DNA from: Ekhidna lutea
GTDB taxonomy: Bacteria; Bacteroidota; Bacteroidia; Cytophagales; Cyclobacteriaceae
DNA length: 64,000 nucleotides
Assembly: GCF_900188325.1 (NCBI RefSeq)
Contig: NZ_FZPD01000001.1
Span: 124,001 to 188,000, forward strand
Direction of reading: 5' to 3'
Shown: positions 51,106 to 60,076 of the stretch, in pieces
Layout: each line of letters begins with the position of its first letter
Position numbering within the stretch: the first letter of the stretch is position 1
Translations under genes and position numbers: made by a program
Notes under the pieces: generated by a model
Seen by the model: only the letters and a program-made list of their open reading frames with translations
The model's database searches: none
What the model was told of the DNA's origin: nothing

Positions 51106-51948
51106 ATGAAATTCAAACTGTTTTATGGATTAGTGCTTGGAGCATTCTTGTTTGCTTGCACCAGCACAGAAAAAGAATCAGAGAGTGATACGCCGGAAGA
51201 AGTACCGGTGAAGGTGATCGGAAAAGTCACTTCGTACGCCACTGATTCTACAACCATGGTAGGTTATCTGGCCATGGACGTCAACGACTCATCCAAACGT
51301 CCGGGTATTTTGGTGGTTCATGAATGGTGGGGACACAATGAATATTCCAGAGAAAGAGCCGAGATGCTGGCTGACCTGGGTTATGTAGCTCTCGCTGTAG
51401 ATATGTACGGAGATGGCAAGCAGGCGGCTCATCCGGATGAGGCTGGCGAATTTGCCGGTATGGTCATGGGCAACTTCGACGAGGCTAAGGCACGATTTGA
51501 TGCGGCATTGGAAACATTAAAGAATCATCCAAATGTTGATAATGAAAAAATTGGAGCGATAGGCTATTGCTTTGGTGGGTCTGTTGTGCTAAGTATGGCA
51601 AATGCAGGTTATGATCTGGATGCGGTTGGTGCTTTCCATGCAGGTCTACGGCTTCCGGTAATGCCTGATTCAGGAGCTGTGAAAGGTAAAGTTTTGATTG
51701 CCAATGGAGGCTCAGATCCAATGATCACAGAACAACATGTTCAAGATTTCAAAACTGTGATGGATGCTGCTGGTGTTGATTACAAGTACATTTCTTATGA
51801 TGGAGTGGTGCATGCTTTTACAAATAAAGATGCCGATTCACTTGCAGCAAAATTTGAAAATTTAAGAGGAGCACTTGCCTACGATGCAAAAGCTGACAGT
51901 GCAAGTTGGGCAGAGATGAAAGTGCTTTTTGCAGAGGCTTTCAAATAG
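51106..51948 (+). CDS. Dienelactone hydrolase family lipoprotein
   Basis: The signal 'MKFKLFYGLVLGAFLFACTS' places Cys18 as the lipidated residue. The alpha/beta-hydrolase domain (about residues 60-280) has the dienelactone-hydrolase nucleophile cysteine in 'IGAIGYCFGGSVVLSMANAG', the acid in 'LIANGGSDPMITEQ' and the catalytic histidine in 'ISYDGVVHAFTNKDAD'. It probably hydrolyses small esters or lactones at the cell surface or in the periplasm. Monocistronic; repeats follow its stop. Confidence 0.93.
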   Translation: MKFKLFYGLVLGAFLFACTSTEKESESDTPEEVPVKVIGKVTSYATDSTTMVGYLAMDVNDSSKRPGILVVHEWWGHNEYSRERAEMLADLGYVALAVDMYGDGKQAAHPDEAGEFAGMVMGNFDEAKARFDAALETLKNHPNVDNEKIGAIGYCFGGSVVLSMANAGYDLDAVGAFHAGLRLPVMPDSGAVKGKVLIANGGSDPMITEQHVQDFKTVMDAAGVDYKYISYDGVVHAFTNKDADSLAAKFENLRGALAYDAKADSASWAEMKVLFAEAFK

Positions 51949-51993
51949 TTGAAGAATAAAGATAAGTATTGAGCTAAAAACTATTTATTTATA

Positions 51994-52050
51994 ACACCCC
52001 TATAATCCCCTCAAGGGGATATTCCCCCTTAGAAGGGGGTGAGGGGGATG
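51994..52050. repeat. Composite CCCC/GGGG element
   Basis: ACACCCCTATAATCCCC then TCAAGGGGAT is followed by ATTCCCCCTTAGAAGGGGGTGAGGGGGATG. The first half matches 47999-48028 and the second half resembles the core and end of the elements at 23518 and 24596. Confidence 0.65.
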
Positions 52051-52120
52051 TTTTAATGCCTTATTTTGGGAGAAGTTTACACCAACACACTTGAAATATT
52101 TCAGGACAGCCTCCTCCTTT

Positions 52121-53338
52121 TTATTTCCAAACATGGATATTCCCATCGGTATCTACCAAAATTTTCTTGTACTCCACAGGCACCACCACTTCAAAGTCGG
52201 TATTGATCACACCTAGGTTCCATGATTTTTTGCTTTTGATTAGTGCATATTCCCCTACAAAATCACTTACCCAAAATTTCTTAACGGGCCCTATTCGTCC
52301 CAGATGAGAACCTCTTGATCCAAAGTGATCGCTAAGTTCATGAAAGCTGCTGCTTAAGTCTGTCATAACAACCGGCACCACTTCTTTTCCACTCTTATCC
52401 AGAAAGCCAAACTTGCCATCCCTTTCAACTAACGACCAGTTGGAGTTTTCTTTGTCAAAGTAGCTAATACGCTCATAAGTTGGTGGCACGACCTCTTTAC
52501 CCGCCTTGTCAATAAAGCCGTAAAGACCGGCCTTTCTGACTAAAGCTAGTTGAGGTGCGCCCTTGGTTCCGAAATCATAAATGCGTTCATACTTCGGTGC
52601 GATAACCTCTTTTCCGGCTCTATCAATAACTCCGTAGAGACCATTCACTTCCACCCGAGCCCATTGATTGGTGATGGTACCAAAAGATGAAATAGAAGTG
52701 TATTTTGTTGGAACAATTTCTTTGCCTGAACGATCAATGAATCCAAAGAGTCCGTTTTTTTCTACTTTAGACCAATCCACCCCTCCTGATCCAAAGCTTC
52801 CAATTCGTTGGTAGGAAGGTGCTACCACTTCTTTACCACTTCGGTCAATAAAACCATATAAGCCGTCTCGCTCAACTCGTGCCCATGAAACACCATAGCT
52901 GCCAAAGGAATTGATTTCGTTGTAAACAAATGGTACGGCTATTTCACCAGACCGATCAATAAACCCGTATAGCCCATCTTTCATTGCCAATGCCCAGTTT
53001 ACATTTTTGCTTCCAAAAGAATAAATGCGGTCAAAGACTGGAGCTAATACTATACTTCCAGATCGATCAATAAACCCGTAGCGTCCATCTTTCTGGATTT
53101 TGGCCCAGTTGGAGGTTGACTCACCGAAAGAGTATATTTTCTCGTACTCTGTGGGGAGAACTTCTTTACCCTGACGGTCAATCATCCCATAATGATTGTT
53201 TTTTCTTACGACCGCCAGACTGCTATTGCCGTGCTGACCATAGCTGGCGATGTAATCGTATTTTTCATCTTGCGCTGGTGATGAAAATGGAAGGCATATA
53301 AGCCATAATAGTGTTGCCCGGATAACTTTAGATATCAT
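52121..53338 (-). CDS. Secreted WG-repeat protein
   Basis: After a signal peptide (residues 1-22) the protein carries about nine WG-type repeats of roughly 46 residues. Eight are clear, for example 'GLYGFIDRSGKEVVAPSYQR' and 'GKFGFLDKSGKEVVP', each preceded by a 'SFGSxxxxW' element; the last ('LGVINTDFEVVVPVEY') is degenerate. WG repeats form beta structures and usually mediate binding of an unknown ligand. The strong regularity suggests recent internal duplication. Function unknown. Confidence 0.95.
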   Translation of the reverse strand: MISKVIRATLLWLICLPFSSPAQDEKYDYIASYGQHGNSSLAVVRKNNHYGMIDRQGKEVLPTEYEKIYSFGESTSNWAKIQKDGRYGFIDRSGSIVLAPVFDRIYSFGSKNVNWALAMKDGLYGFIDRSGEIAVPFVYNEINSFGSYGVSWARVERDGLYGFIDRSGKEVVAPSYQRIGSFGSGGVDWSKVEKNGLFGFIDRSGKEIVPTKYTSISSFGTITNQWARVEVNGLYGVIDRAGKEVIAPKYERIYDFGTKGAPQLALVRKAGLYGFIDKAGKEVVPPTYERISYFDKENSNWSLVERDGKFGFLDKSGKEVVPVVMTDLSSSFHELSDHFGSRGSHLGRIGPVKKFWVSDFVGEYALIKSKKSWNLGVINTDFEVVVPVEYKKILVDTDGNIHVWK

Positions 53339-53405
53339 GTGAAATGTCTTTTTGCACTATAAAAGACAGGCTAAAATCTAAATAGCTTCCGTGAAGAGAT
53401 TTAGA

Positions 53406-53483
53406 TTAAGCACACGTGCTGATGAAGAGTGCAATGGAAAGAAATGCAACAGTAGCGCGAAATATGTAATAATACTTATGCAT
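53406..53483 (-). CDS. Possible 25-residue membrane microprotein
   Basis: The minus strand reads 'MHKYYYIFRATVAFLSIALF' and then ISTCA before a TAA. This is a basic/aromatic N-terminus followed by one hydrophobic helix with a cysteine near the end, resembling a very short anchored peptide. It is too short to be sure; the only support is a plausible start, a full transmembrane-length helix and the location in an otherwise empty 200-base gap between the WG-repeat and small protein genes. Confidence 0.25.
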   Translation of the reverse strand: MHKYYYIFRATVAFLSIALFISTCA

Positions 53484-53546
53484 GGCTAAGATTCGTTATC
53501 CTAACTATATATACGTATTCGGGAAGGTCTGAAAATTTATATTCGA

Positions 53547-53714
53547 TCAACTGCCACATCCAACACACTCAATCTCTGAGTTCATCGGACGAGTTCCGTT
53601 TGCTTTCATCTTCAAATTGTGGATTTTGTCTTTGATTTCCATGTCATTAAACATGTCACCTGTCAGCTTAGATTCTAATTCAGTGATTTGTGATTGGATT
53701 TCTTCTGTAGTCAT
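53547..53714 (-). CDS. Small hypothetical protein (55 aa)
   Basis: The start at 53714 ('MTTEEIQSQITELESKLTGD') gives a soluble 55-residue protein with a coiled-coil-like N-terminal helix and a C-terminal tail ending 'SEIECVGCGS', a cysteine pair (CVGC) that could bind metal. The longer in-frame ORF to 53789 adds an unlikely N-terminus and was not used. I do not recognise the family. It lies between the WG-repeat gene and the second HTH-like membrane gene. Confidence 0.5.
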   Translation of the reverse strand: MTTEEIQSQITELESKLTGDMFNDMEIKDKIHNLKMKANGTRPMNSEIECVGCGS

Positions 53715-53816
53715 GACGCAGTTGTTACGGGTAATTGTTAGAATAAATTTAATGCGATTTGACGAAATCTGGTTCCAGTAAACCAACAATTTTTAGAATT
53801 CGGGCGGATGTTTTTT

Positions 53817-55091
53817 TTAAAATGGGCGTAATGCTGAGGATGAAAGTGGCTGCTCGTTTTCATTTCTTAGCTCAAAAGACAATAGCTCGGCAGAGCCCTG
53901 GAAAATGAATTTGATCACCTTTAGCGTGCCAATGGAATTTTCATATTGGATCATCAGTGGATCATTATCAGCCACATATATTGTTAGCTGTTTGCTATGA
54001 TTACGGAATGCAATTTCGTGAGGAATGCTTAGGTCTGTTGATAGGGCAGAAAGGTCATTCAGCTTTCCTGACAAGACTTTTTCCGCGCACTTTAAAACTC
54101 CCAACCCATAACACCCGGTCTTACTGATCGGTACACGAATGCTCCCGTGTGTACCCTTTATTAGCACCTCATAAATCAGGCACGTCTGATCGTTTTCAAA
54201 AGCCTCACTTTTTAACTGTGCTACCATTGAAAAGTCATCTCCCGAAAGACGTGAAAGGTCTGCATGAGAAAGCGTAAATACCGGATAGGCTTGATCTGAT
54301 TTAAACTCAATTCGCTGAAGCGTTTGCTTTGTGATTGCCAGTTTATCTTCAAGCAGGTATTCAGCTTCATCCAGCACAACCGGGTTGGCATCATAACCTT
54401 CATCCATTATCAAACCGTGCCATTGTACAGTAGTCACATGAACAGGCTTTTGAATCAACACCTGCTCGCCATAAAGAAGCTTTGCTTTATGATAATCGGG
54501 ATAGTAATAGGTTCCGCTGTAAAAGTTACCCTCCATATCTAATCGGGTACGCTCATACGGGTTCCATGATAGCTCAATGTCAATATTGGGGCTTTTCACC
54601 TGATAATGAAAACCTATAGTCGCCGGAACACCTTCATGCACATCCACTTCCGGCTCCAGTATCACATCACCTATTACCTCGTCTGTTGAGGTCAATAAAA
54701 TGATGGAAGAAACAACCAGCAGCAATCCCATAATATAAAGGATGGTTCGGTTCCTTTGCCTGTACCAACTCCTGTCAGTTTTGGAAAGTGATGCTTTAAA
54801 AGCATGCCACCCTGAGTGATCTAAGAATTGAGCTAAGGCCTCCAAAGTTTTAGCCTGAGGGATCGATTGGTGTTTATCTGACCAGATTCTTCGAAGCGTA
54901 GAGGTGCTAAGGTCTGTACGGGTCTTTTCAAGAATTACCTCGTGCAGATATTCAAAGTCCCGTTCCATCGGTTCGGAGCTTAGATTTAGCTTTTGCTCAA
55001 TCTGCTTTTTGCACTGCGCTATGTAATCTCTTTCTTTCAAAATTCCTTCAAGAATATACTGCAAAGGTTTCGCCAAGGTTTTGAAAACCAT
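53817..55091 (-). CDS. Membrane-anchored HTH-like protein with extracytoplasmic beta domains (paralogue of 1919-3142)
   Basis: The cytoplasmic part contains 'LSTSTLRRIWSDKHQSIPQA' and 'KTLEALAQFLDHSGWHAFKA', equivalent to the motifs of the first paralogue. A transmembrane helix spans about residues 138-157, followed by about 265 extracytoplasmic residues in two beta domains ('GNFYSGTYYYPDYHKAKLLY' in the first, 'LSGDDFSMVAQLKSEAFEND' opening the second). Both paralogues share 'W-P...G-YY-P-Y--AKL' and 'SGD-FS' anchor points. This one is divergent from a secreted PQQ-type propeller (55152), with 60 bases between starts. The role is inferred as a transmembrane sensor-regulator. Confidence 0.6.
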   Translation of the reverse strand: MVFKTLAKPLQYILEGILKERDYIAQCKKQIEQKLNLSSEPMERDFEYLHEVILEKTRTDLSTSTLRRIWSDKHQSIPQAKTLEALAQFLDHSGWHAFKASLSKTDRSWYRQRNRTILYIMGLLLVVSSIILLTSTDEVIGDVILEPEVDVHEGVPATIGFHYQVKSPNIDIELSWNPYERTRLDMEGNFYSGTYYYPDYHKAKLLYGEQVLIQKPVHVTTVQWHGLIMDEGYDANPVVLDEAEYLLEDKLAITKQTLQRIEFKSDQAYPVFTLSHADLSRLSGDDFSMVAQLKSEAFENDQTCLIYEVLIKGTHGSIRVPISKTGCYGLGVLKCAEKVLSGKLNDLSALSTDLSIPHEIAFRNHSKQLTIYVADNDPLMIQYENSIGTLKVIKFIFQGSAELLSFELRNENEQPLSSSALRPF

Positions 55092-55151
55092 GATGGTCGA
55101 TCAAAAATCTGACTTTCGCTATGTTGGTGCTCAAAATAAAATGGACTAATT

Positions 55152-56291
55152 ATGAAACGACTAATGACATTTGTCCTCGGACTAACCTACATCACATGCA
55201 GCTTTGCCCAGGCGCTCAGTTTAGACTGGAGTTTTCAAACCTCAGACAGAATACTGGCGGCATCATTGATTCAGGATGAAACAATATTTGTGGGCAATGA
55301 AGGAGGTGACTTCTATGCACTTGATCTACAGGGTAATGAAAAATGGAAGATAGAAACTGGTGGCAACATTCAGGCGAAAGCAACCTGGGTGGACGGGAAT
55401 GTATTCTTTGAATCTGCCAATGTGTTTTACTTGGTCAATGCCAAAAATGGGAAGCAAATCTGGAAATTTAACACAGGTATGGAGCCATTCATCTTCAAGT
55501 ATGAAGAGAGGGAATGGCCATACAAGATTGACCCCTTCGATGATAAACGATCGATAGCTACATACCATAGTGGAATCATCTATGTAGGGAGTGGAGATGG
55601 AAATGTATATGGCCTTAATGCTTCAAATGGACTGGTTGTGAAAACATATCCTGCAGATGAAAATGCCCCTGTGAGATCTTCTCCTTTTGTTAAGGACGAT
55701 AGATTATATTTTGGTGACTGGGAGGGTATGGTATATTGTTATTCGCTGGATAGTGACAAGCTCATATGGAAAAAGAAAACGTACCGTGGCGAGAAGCCTT
55801 ATGGCACTTTTGGTGGTGTTGTGTCCGAATTTCTGGCATATGATGGACTTCTGTTTTTTGGAGCTCGAAACTATATGCTCAATGTACTTGATATTGAAAC
55901 CGGAGAAAAAGAATGGACCTACACAGACGCCAAAAAAGGATGGGTTATCGGAGATCCGGTGATATACAAAGACACGCTATACATTGGTGGATCAGATAAC
56001 TATTCCATGCTCGCATTTGATCCCATCATTGGGCGGCCAATCTGGTCGCAGAATGGGGGGAAGAATATCTACACTAAGCCGATTGTGACTGAGGAGTGGG
56101 TAATTTACACTGCAGGGAATGGTTATAACCCAAAAGATTCAGGAGCGATTTTTTTACTGAACCGAAAGTCGGGAGAGGAGATAGCCAGATTTGATGTACC
56201 TGAGGGTACGTTCTCTTCCCCATCCATGTTCAAGAATTTAGTAGTTTTTGGGTGTTACGACGGAAAAATTTATTCTCTCAAAGTAGAATAA
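55152..56291 (+). CDS. Secreted PQQ-like beta-propeller protein
   Basis: A signal peptide (residues 1-19, ending SFAQ) is followed by a propeller of about seven PQQ-type blades, for example 'DFYALDLQGNEKWKIETGGN', 'VFYLVNAKNGKQIWKFNTGM', 'NVYGLNASNGLVVKTYP', 'MLNVLDIETGEKEWTYTDAK' and 'SMLAFDPIIGRPIWSQNGGK'. There are no methanol-dehydrogenase catalytic or calcium-site features, so it is a binding propeller (BamB/outer-membrane-like or ligand-binding) rather than a quinoprotein enzyme. Divergent from the membrane HTH-like gene, which may regulate it. Confidence 0.9.
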   Translation: MKRLMTFVLGLTYITCSFAQALSLDWSFQTSDRILAASLIQDETIFVGNEGGDFYALDLQGNEKWKIETGGNIQAKATWVDGNVFFESANVFYLVNAKNGKQIWKFNTGMEPFIFKYEEREWPYKIDPFDDKRSIATYHSGIIYVGSGDGNVYGLNASNGLVVKTYPADENAPVRSSPFVKDDRLYFGDWEGMVYCYSLDSDKLIWKKKTYRGEKPYGTFGGVVSEFLAYDGLLFFGARNYMLNVLDIETGEKEWTYTDAKKGWVIGDPVIYKDTLYIGGSDNYSMLAFDPIIGRPIWSQNGGKNIYTKPIVTEEWVIYTAGNGYNPKDSGAIFLLNRKSGEEIARFDVPEGTFSSPSMFKNLVVFGCYDGKIYSLKVE

Positions 56292-56299
56292 TTCCTTTT

Positions 56300-56335
56300 T
56301 TAAAATAAAAAGAGATCGGTCTAGTACCGATCTCT
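56300..56335. terminator. Bidirectional hairpin terminator
   Basis: AGAGATCGGT/ACCGATCTCT is a 10-bp stem with a five-base loop. Read on the minus strand it is followed by TTTTTATTTTAAAAAA, so it ends the clpB transcript; it also lies directly after the PQQ propeller stop on the plus strand. The end of the stem overlaps the stop codon of the 48-residue gene. Confidence 0.85.
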
Positions 56336-56480
56336 AATCTTCTTCATCTTCCTCAATGATCTCCTGCCTAACATCATCCAGAGACTTAAACTCTTGAGTG
56401 TAAGTATTGTGAAAAGCGATCATCGTTCCGATGATCGCCACCCAAAACATGCGTTTGATAAGCTTCCAGACCTTATTCAA
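56334..56480 (-). CDS. Small membrane protein (48 aa) at the 3' end of clpB
   Basis: On the minus strand a TTG start at 56480 overlaps the last codons and TAA of clpB and gives a 48-residue protein beginning '[20 protein letters not shown]' (the first residue would be translated as Met). It has one transmembrane helix and an acidic C-terminus '[14 protein letters not shown]'. The stop overlaps the terminator hairpin. The overlap with clpB and the tight fit between the clpB stop and the terminator argue for a real gene translated by reinitiation. No family is known to me. Confidence 0.6.
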   Translation of the reverse strand: MNKVWKLIKRMFWVAIIGTMIAFHNTYTQEFKSLDDVRQEIIEEDEED

Positions 56481-59088
56481 TTTCTACTTTGTCAAGGTTC
56501 AAAAACTCCACTTCTCCACTATCCGAAAGTGTGACTCCTATCACCGAATCCTTTGCTATGTTGCCAGCCAGAATCTCTTTTGAAAGCTCATTAAGAATCT
56601 CTCGTTGAAGCACCCGCTTCAATGGTCTGGCTCCAAATTGTGGATCAAACCCAATCTTGCCAAGATGAGCCAACACCTTATTATCTGCTTCTATCTTAAT
56701 TCCGTTTTCCTCTAGTCGTTTCTGGATGAGTTTGAACTGGATGCCAACAATCTTTTGCAGGTCTTCCTTACTCAGCGGACGGAACATGATCGTTTCATCC
56801 ACCCGGTTAAGGAATTCCGGTCGAACTGATTTTTTCAATAGCTCGAATACCTGATTCTTAGTTTCCTCAATAACCGGTTCCGGATTTTTCTCATCCATTT
56901 TCTCAAAACTGTCTTGTATCAATCCTGAACCAATGTTGGTGGTCATGATAATGATCGTATTCTTGAAATTCGCTACACGGCCTTTATTGTCTGTTAGTCG
57001 TCCTTCATCCAATACCTGAAGCAGAATGTTGAATACATCAGGGTGTGCCTTTTCAATCTCGTCAAGCAAGATCACACTGTAAGGCTTCCTTCTTACCGCT
57101 TCTGTTAACTGACCCCCTTCATCATATCCGACATAGCCTGGAGGAGCCCCGATCAATCGGCTGACTGCATGTCGCTCCTGGTATTCCGACATATCAATTC
57201 GGACCATCGAGTTCTCATCATTGAATAGGTATTCCGCCAATGCCTTTGCCAGTTCTGTTTTACCTACACCTGTGGTGCCGAGGAAAATAAATGAACCTAT
57301 TGGCCGCTTAGGATCATGCAATCCGGCACGGCTTCTTCTCACAGCATCAGAAACAGCTTGAATCGCCTCGGATTGTCCGGCTACTCTTCTGCCTAGCTCA
57401 TCTTCCAGATGAATCAATTTATCGCGATCACTCTGGAGCATTTTTGAAACCGGAATGCCTGTCCATTTGGCAACTATCTCGGCAATGTCTTCAGCATCTA
57501 CCTCCTCTTTTAGCAGACTCTTTTCTCCCTGCATTTCATGGAGCTGTTCCTGATATTCCGTTAGTTTTTGCTCGGCCTCCACAATTTTTCCGTAACGAAT
57601 CTCAGCTACCTTATCATACTCACCTGCTCTTTCTGCTCGCTCAGCTTCCAGCTTATAATTTTCAATGTTTTCTTTCGCCTCACGCAAGCCCTGGATCACA
57701 GACTTCTCGTTATCCCATTTAGCCTTCAGCTCTTTACGGTCACCCTCAAGATCAGCAATCTCTTTGTTGAGTTGCTTTTCTTTCTCTTTGTTTTTTTCCC
57801 GACGGATCGCCTCTCGTTCAATCTCCAACTGCATGATTCTTCGATTCAATTCGTCCAGTTCTTCCGGAAGTGAGTCGATTTCAATACGTAACTTGGAAGC
57901 CGCTTCATCCATGAGGTCAATGGCCTTATCCGGTAAAAACCGATCAGCGATATATCTGTTAGAAAGCTCAACTGCCGCAATTACCGCATCATCTTTCACA
58001 CGCACACCGTGGTGTACTTCATATTTATCTTTAATTCCTCGAAGGATGGAGATAGCATCTGTAACGTTTGGCTCATCAACAGTAATCGCTTGAAACCTAC
58101 GCTCCAGCGCTTTGTCCTTCTCAATGTATTTCTGATATTCCTGAAGTGTGGTCGCTCCAATCGCATGCAGCTCTCCCCTGGCTAATGCAGGCTTCAGCAG
58201 GTTAGCCGCATCCATGGCTCCTTCGCCACCACCTCCGGCACCAATTAGCGTATGAATCTCATCTATGAAAAGGATGATCTCCCCATCACTGTCGGTCACT
58301 TCTTTGATTACTGCTTTTAGTCGCTCCTCAAACTCTCCTTTGTATTTGGCCCCTGCAACCAGCAAGCCCATATCCAGGGAGATTATGGTTTTTGATTTTA
58401 GGTTCTCAGGCACATCTCCATCAACGATTCGCTGTGCCATTCCTTCTACAATAGCGGTCTTACCTACACCGGGCTCACCGAGTAAGATCGGGTTGTTTTT
58501 TGTCCTTCGTGCCAAAATTTGAAGCACTCTCCTGATCTCTTCATCACGCCCAATGACCGGATCTATCTTCCCTTTTTTGGCGAGCTCATTTAGATTTTTG
58601 GAGTATCGTTCCAGCGATCTATACTTGGACTCAGCATTTTGATCGGTCACTTTCTCTCCTCCTCGTAATTCCTTGATTGCAGAAATTAATTGCTTCTCCT
58701 GAAATCCAGCATCTTTTAGAATCTGGGCTGGTTTGTCAGTTCCCGATAATACACCAAGAATAATGTGCTCTACAGCGACGTACTCATCACCAAAATCCTT
58801 GAGATACTTTTCCGCTTTTTGGAAAGCTTTGGCAGCATCATTGGAAAGGTATGGTTGTCCACCTGAAACCTTTGGGTACGCGCTTATTACCTCCTCCAAG
58901 GGGGCCTGAATCATCTGCTTACTGGCTCCCAATTTCTTTAATAAGAACGAAATCAGGTTTTCATCCGACACCAATATTGCTTTTAGCAAGTGTCCCGTTT
59001 CAATTACTTGCTGACCACTACCGGAAGCGATTTCGGTAGCTTTTTGCAATGCTTCCTGTGCTTTGATTGTATAATTATTAAAATTCAT
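56473..59088 (-). CDS. clpB: ATP-dependent disaggregase ClpB
   Basis: ClpB extracts proteins from aggregates with the DnaK system. The start at 59088 ('[17 protein letters not shown]') gives 871 residues; an ORF extension to 59130 adds 14 residues that look untranslated. It has the Clp N-domain, AAA-1 with '[13 protein letters not shown]' (Walker A at residues 204-211) and '[12 protein letters not shown]', a middle coiled-coil domain (about residues 410-520), and AAA-2 with '[17 protein letters not shown]' and '[14 protein letters not shown]'. A small membrane protein follows at the 3' end, then a terminator. A heat-shock promoter is expected upstream but not identified. Confidence 0.98.
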   Translation of the reverse strand: MNFNNYTIKAQEALQKATEIASGSGQQVIETGHLLKAILVSDENLISFLLKKLGASKQMIQAPLEEVISAYPKVSGGQPYLSNDAAKAFQKAEKYLKDFGDEYVAVEHIILGVLSGTDKPAQILKDAGFQEKQLISAIKELRGGEKVTDQNAESKYRSLERYSKNLNELAKKGKIDPVIGRDEEIRRVLQILARRTKNNPILLGEPGVGKTAIVEGMAQRIVDGDVPENLKSKTIISLDMGLLVAGAKYKGEFEERLKAVIKEVTDSDGEIILFIDEIHTLIGAGGGGEGAMDAANLLKPALARGELHAIGATTLQEYQKYIEKDKALERRFQAITVDEPNVTDAISILRGIKDKYEVHHGVRVKDDAVIAAVELSNRYIADRFLPDKAIDLMDEAASKLRIEIDSLPEELDELNRRIMQLEIEREAIRREKNKEKEKQLNKEIADLEGDRKELKAKWDNEKSVIQGLREAKENIENYKLEAERAERAGEYDKVAEIRYGKIVEAEQKLTEYQEQLHEMQGEKSLLKEEVDAEDIAEIVAKWTGIPVSKMLQSDRDKLIHLEDELGRRVAGQSEAIQAVSDAVRRSRAGLHDPKRPIGSFIFLGTTGVGKTELAKALAEYLFNDENSMVRIDMSEYQERHAVSRLIGAPPGYVGYDEGGQLTEAVRRKPYSVILLDEIEKAHPDVFNILLQVLDEGRLTDNKGRVANFKNTIIIMTTNIGSGLIQDSFEKMDEKNPEPVIEETKNQVFELLKKSVRPEFLNRVDETIMFRPLSKEDLQKIVGIQFKLIQKRLEENGIKIEADNKVLAHLGKIGFDPQFGARPLKRVLQREILNELSKEILAGNIAKDSVIGVTLSDSGEVEFLNLDKVEIE

Positions 59089-59286
59089 TAGTCTCTTATT
59101 GTTGTACGATCGGAAGAAAACAAAAGCCATTCCAATGATTTAATTGTATTATTTAAAGACAATTTGGCAGAAAACCTCTATCGTGCTTTTGGAAATTAAG
59201 ACAACTAGTCAGGCAGAAATTTTTAATAATGAATTTGTAAATGATAAACTTTTGTTTGGGATATTTTTACTAAATCGCTGCTTTCG

Positions 59287-59317
59287 TTTGTTTATGAGGG
59301 ATATACTCCTAATTTTA
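59287..59317 (+). promoter_or_regulatory. Candidate Bacteroidota-type promoter of the small lipoprotein gene
   Basis: TTTG at 59287-59290, a 19-base spacer, and TAATTTTA at 59310-59317 fit the Bacteroidota primary-sigma consensus (TTTG, then TAnnTTTG) with one mismatch at the final base. It lies 28 bases before the start codon at 59345. By eye only. Confidence 0.35.
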
Positions 59318-59344
59318 AGGGTAGAATTTAAAACCTGACCAAAA

Positions 59345-59584
59345 ATGAAAAAAGTACTATTACTATTAGCTATGGTTGCATTCCTAGGAGCTTGCACCTC
59401 ATCTTCATCATCATCCGAGTCTGAAGCAGAAGATGCAGTAGAAGAAGCTGGCGAAGCTGCTGAAGAAGCAATGAATGATATGGAAGAAGCAGCGGATGAC
59501 GCTATGGATTCATTGGATGTTGCAGTAGATTCACTTACAGCAGAAGTTGAAGAAGCAACAGAAGAAACAACAGAAGAAGAATAA
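59345..59584 (+). CDS. Small acidic lipoprotein
   Basis: 'MKKVLLLLAMVAFLGACTS' is a lipoprotein signal with Cys17 lipidated. The mature 62 residues are almost all alanine, glutamate, aspartate and serine ('SEAEDAVEEAGEAAEEAMND'), forming one long acidic helix. This type is common in Bacteroidota and is probably surface- or membrane-bound. A terminator with AAAGGGAGC arms follows its stop. The function is unknown. Confidence 0.75.
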   Translation: MKKVLLLLAMVAFLGACTSSSSSSESEAEDAVEEAGEAAEEAMNDMEEAADDAMDSLDVAVDSLTAEVEEATEETTEEE

Positions 59585-59611
59585 TTAAAAGTTATTCTTT
59601 AGGAAAAATAT

Positions 59612-59637
59612 AAAGGGAGCGCTGCTCCCTTTTTTTA
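59612..59637 (+). terminator. Rho-independent terminator of the small lipoprotein gene
   Basis: AAAGGGAGC and GCTCCCTTT form a 9-bp stem with a GCT loop and a T-run. The same stem arms recur at 63253-63280. Confidence 0.9.
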
Positions 59638-59695
59638 TTTCATTCACACTGATTAACAATACTCTTCTATTTTTGCTAATTCGTAAAAAGCTAAT

Positions 59696-60076
59696 ATGAA
59701 CAAGTTTATTCTGATCTGCATACTTTGTTTTTTCTCATGTTCTGTGCAGAAAAATTCAACAGATCCCTTTGATAAAACCCTGCAAGAGGAATTGGGTGAG
59801 AACTTCAGCCGTATCCCGCAGGGGGAATATGTTCTGTGCCGATCAGATGGTAAGCTTAGTCAGCACAAAACCTTTCTTGTTTACAAGAAGTCATCAGAAG
59901 AGATTATTTATGGGCCCATTAAGTTGAATGGAGATATAAACTGGGCATCAAGTACAGAACTGCTCATTAAAGAGTACCCTGAGGTTATTGAAAACAAACA
60001 GGGTAGCTCAACATACACTTATTATTATAACCTGCTTACTGGCAAAAAATATGAGAAGAACAACGATCGTTTTTAG
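59696..60076 (+). CDS. Hypothetical lipoprotein (126 aa)
   Basis: The start 'MNKFILICILCFFSCSVQKN' is a lipoprotein signal with Cys15. The mature part is about 110 residues, polar, with 'YVLCRSDGKLSQHKTFLVY' and 'ELLIKEYPEVIENKQGSSTY'. I do not recognise the family. Its final 26 bases overlap the start of the large propeller gene in another frame, which makes co-transcription and coupled translation likely. The role may be linked to the secreted partner. Confidence 0.6.
   Translation: MNKFILICILCFFSCSVQKNSTDPFDKTLQEELGENFSRIPQGEYVLCRSDGKLSQHKTFLVYKKSSEEIIYGPIKLNGDINWASSTELLIKEYPEVIENKQGSSTYTYYYNLLTGKKYEKNNDRF

Noticed and set aside
52400-53200. Regular DNA repeats that might suggest a CRISPR array
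   Set aside because: The spacing is set by 46-residue WG protein repeats in one open frame; there are no short identical direct repeats with unique spacers.
59144-59338. 64-residue ORF upstream of the small lipoprotein
   Set aside because: It has no recognisable family, poor composition, and lies in the promoter region of clpB and the lipoprotein; AT-rich DNA explains the open frame.
59988-60050. Upstream start for the T9SS propeller gene
   Set aside because: The added residues lie in the coding region of the lipoprotein and break the signal peptide; 60051 gives a clean signal.
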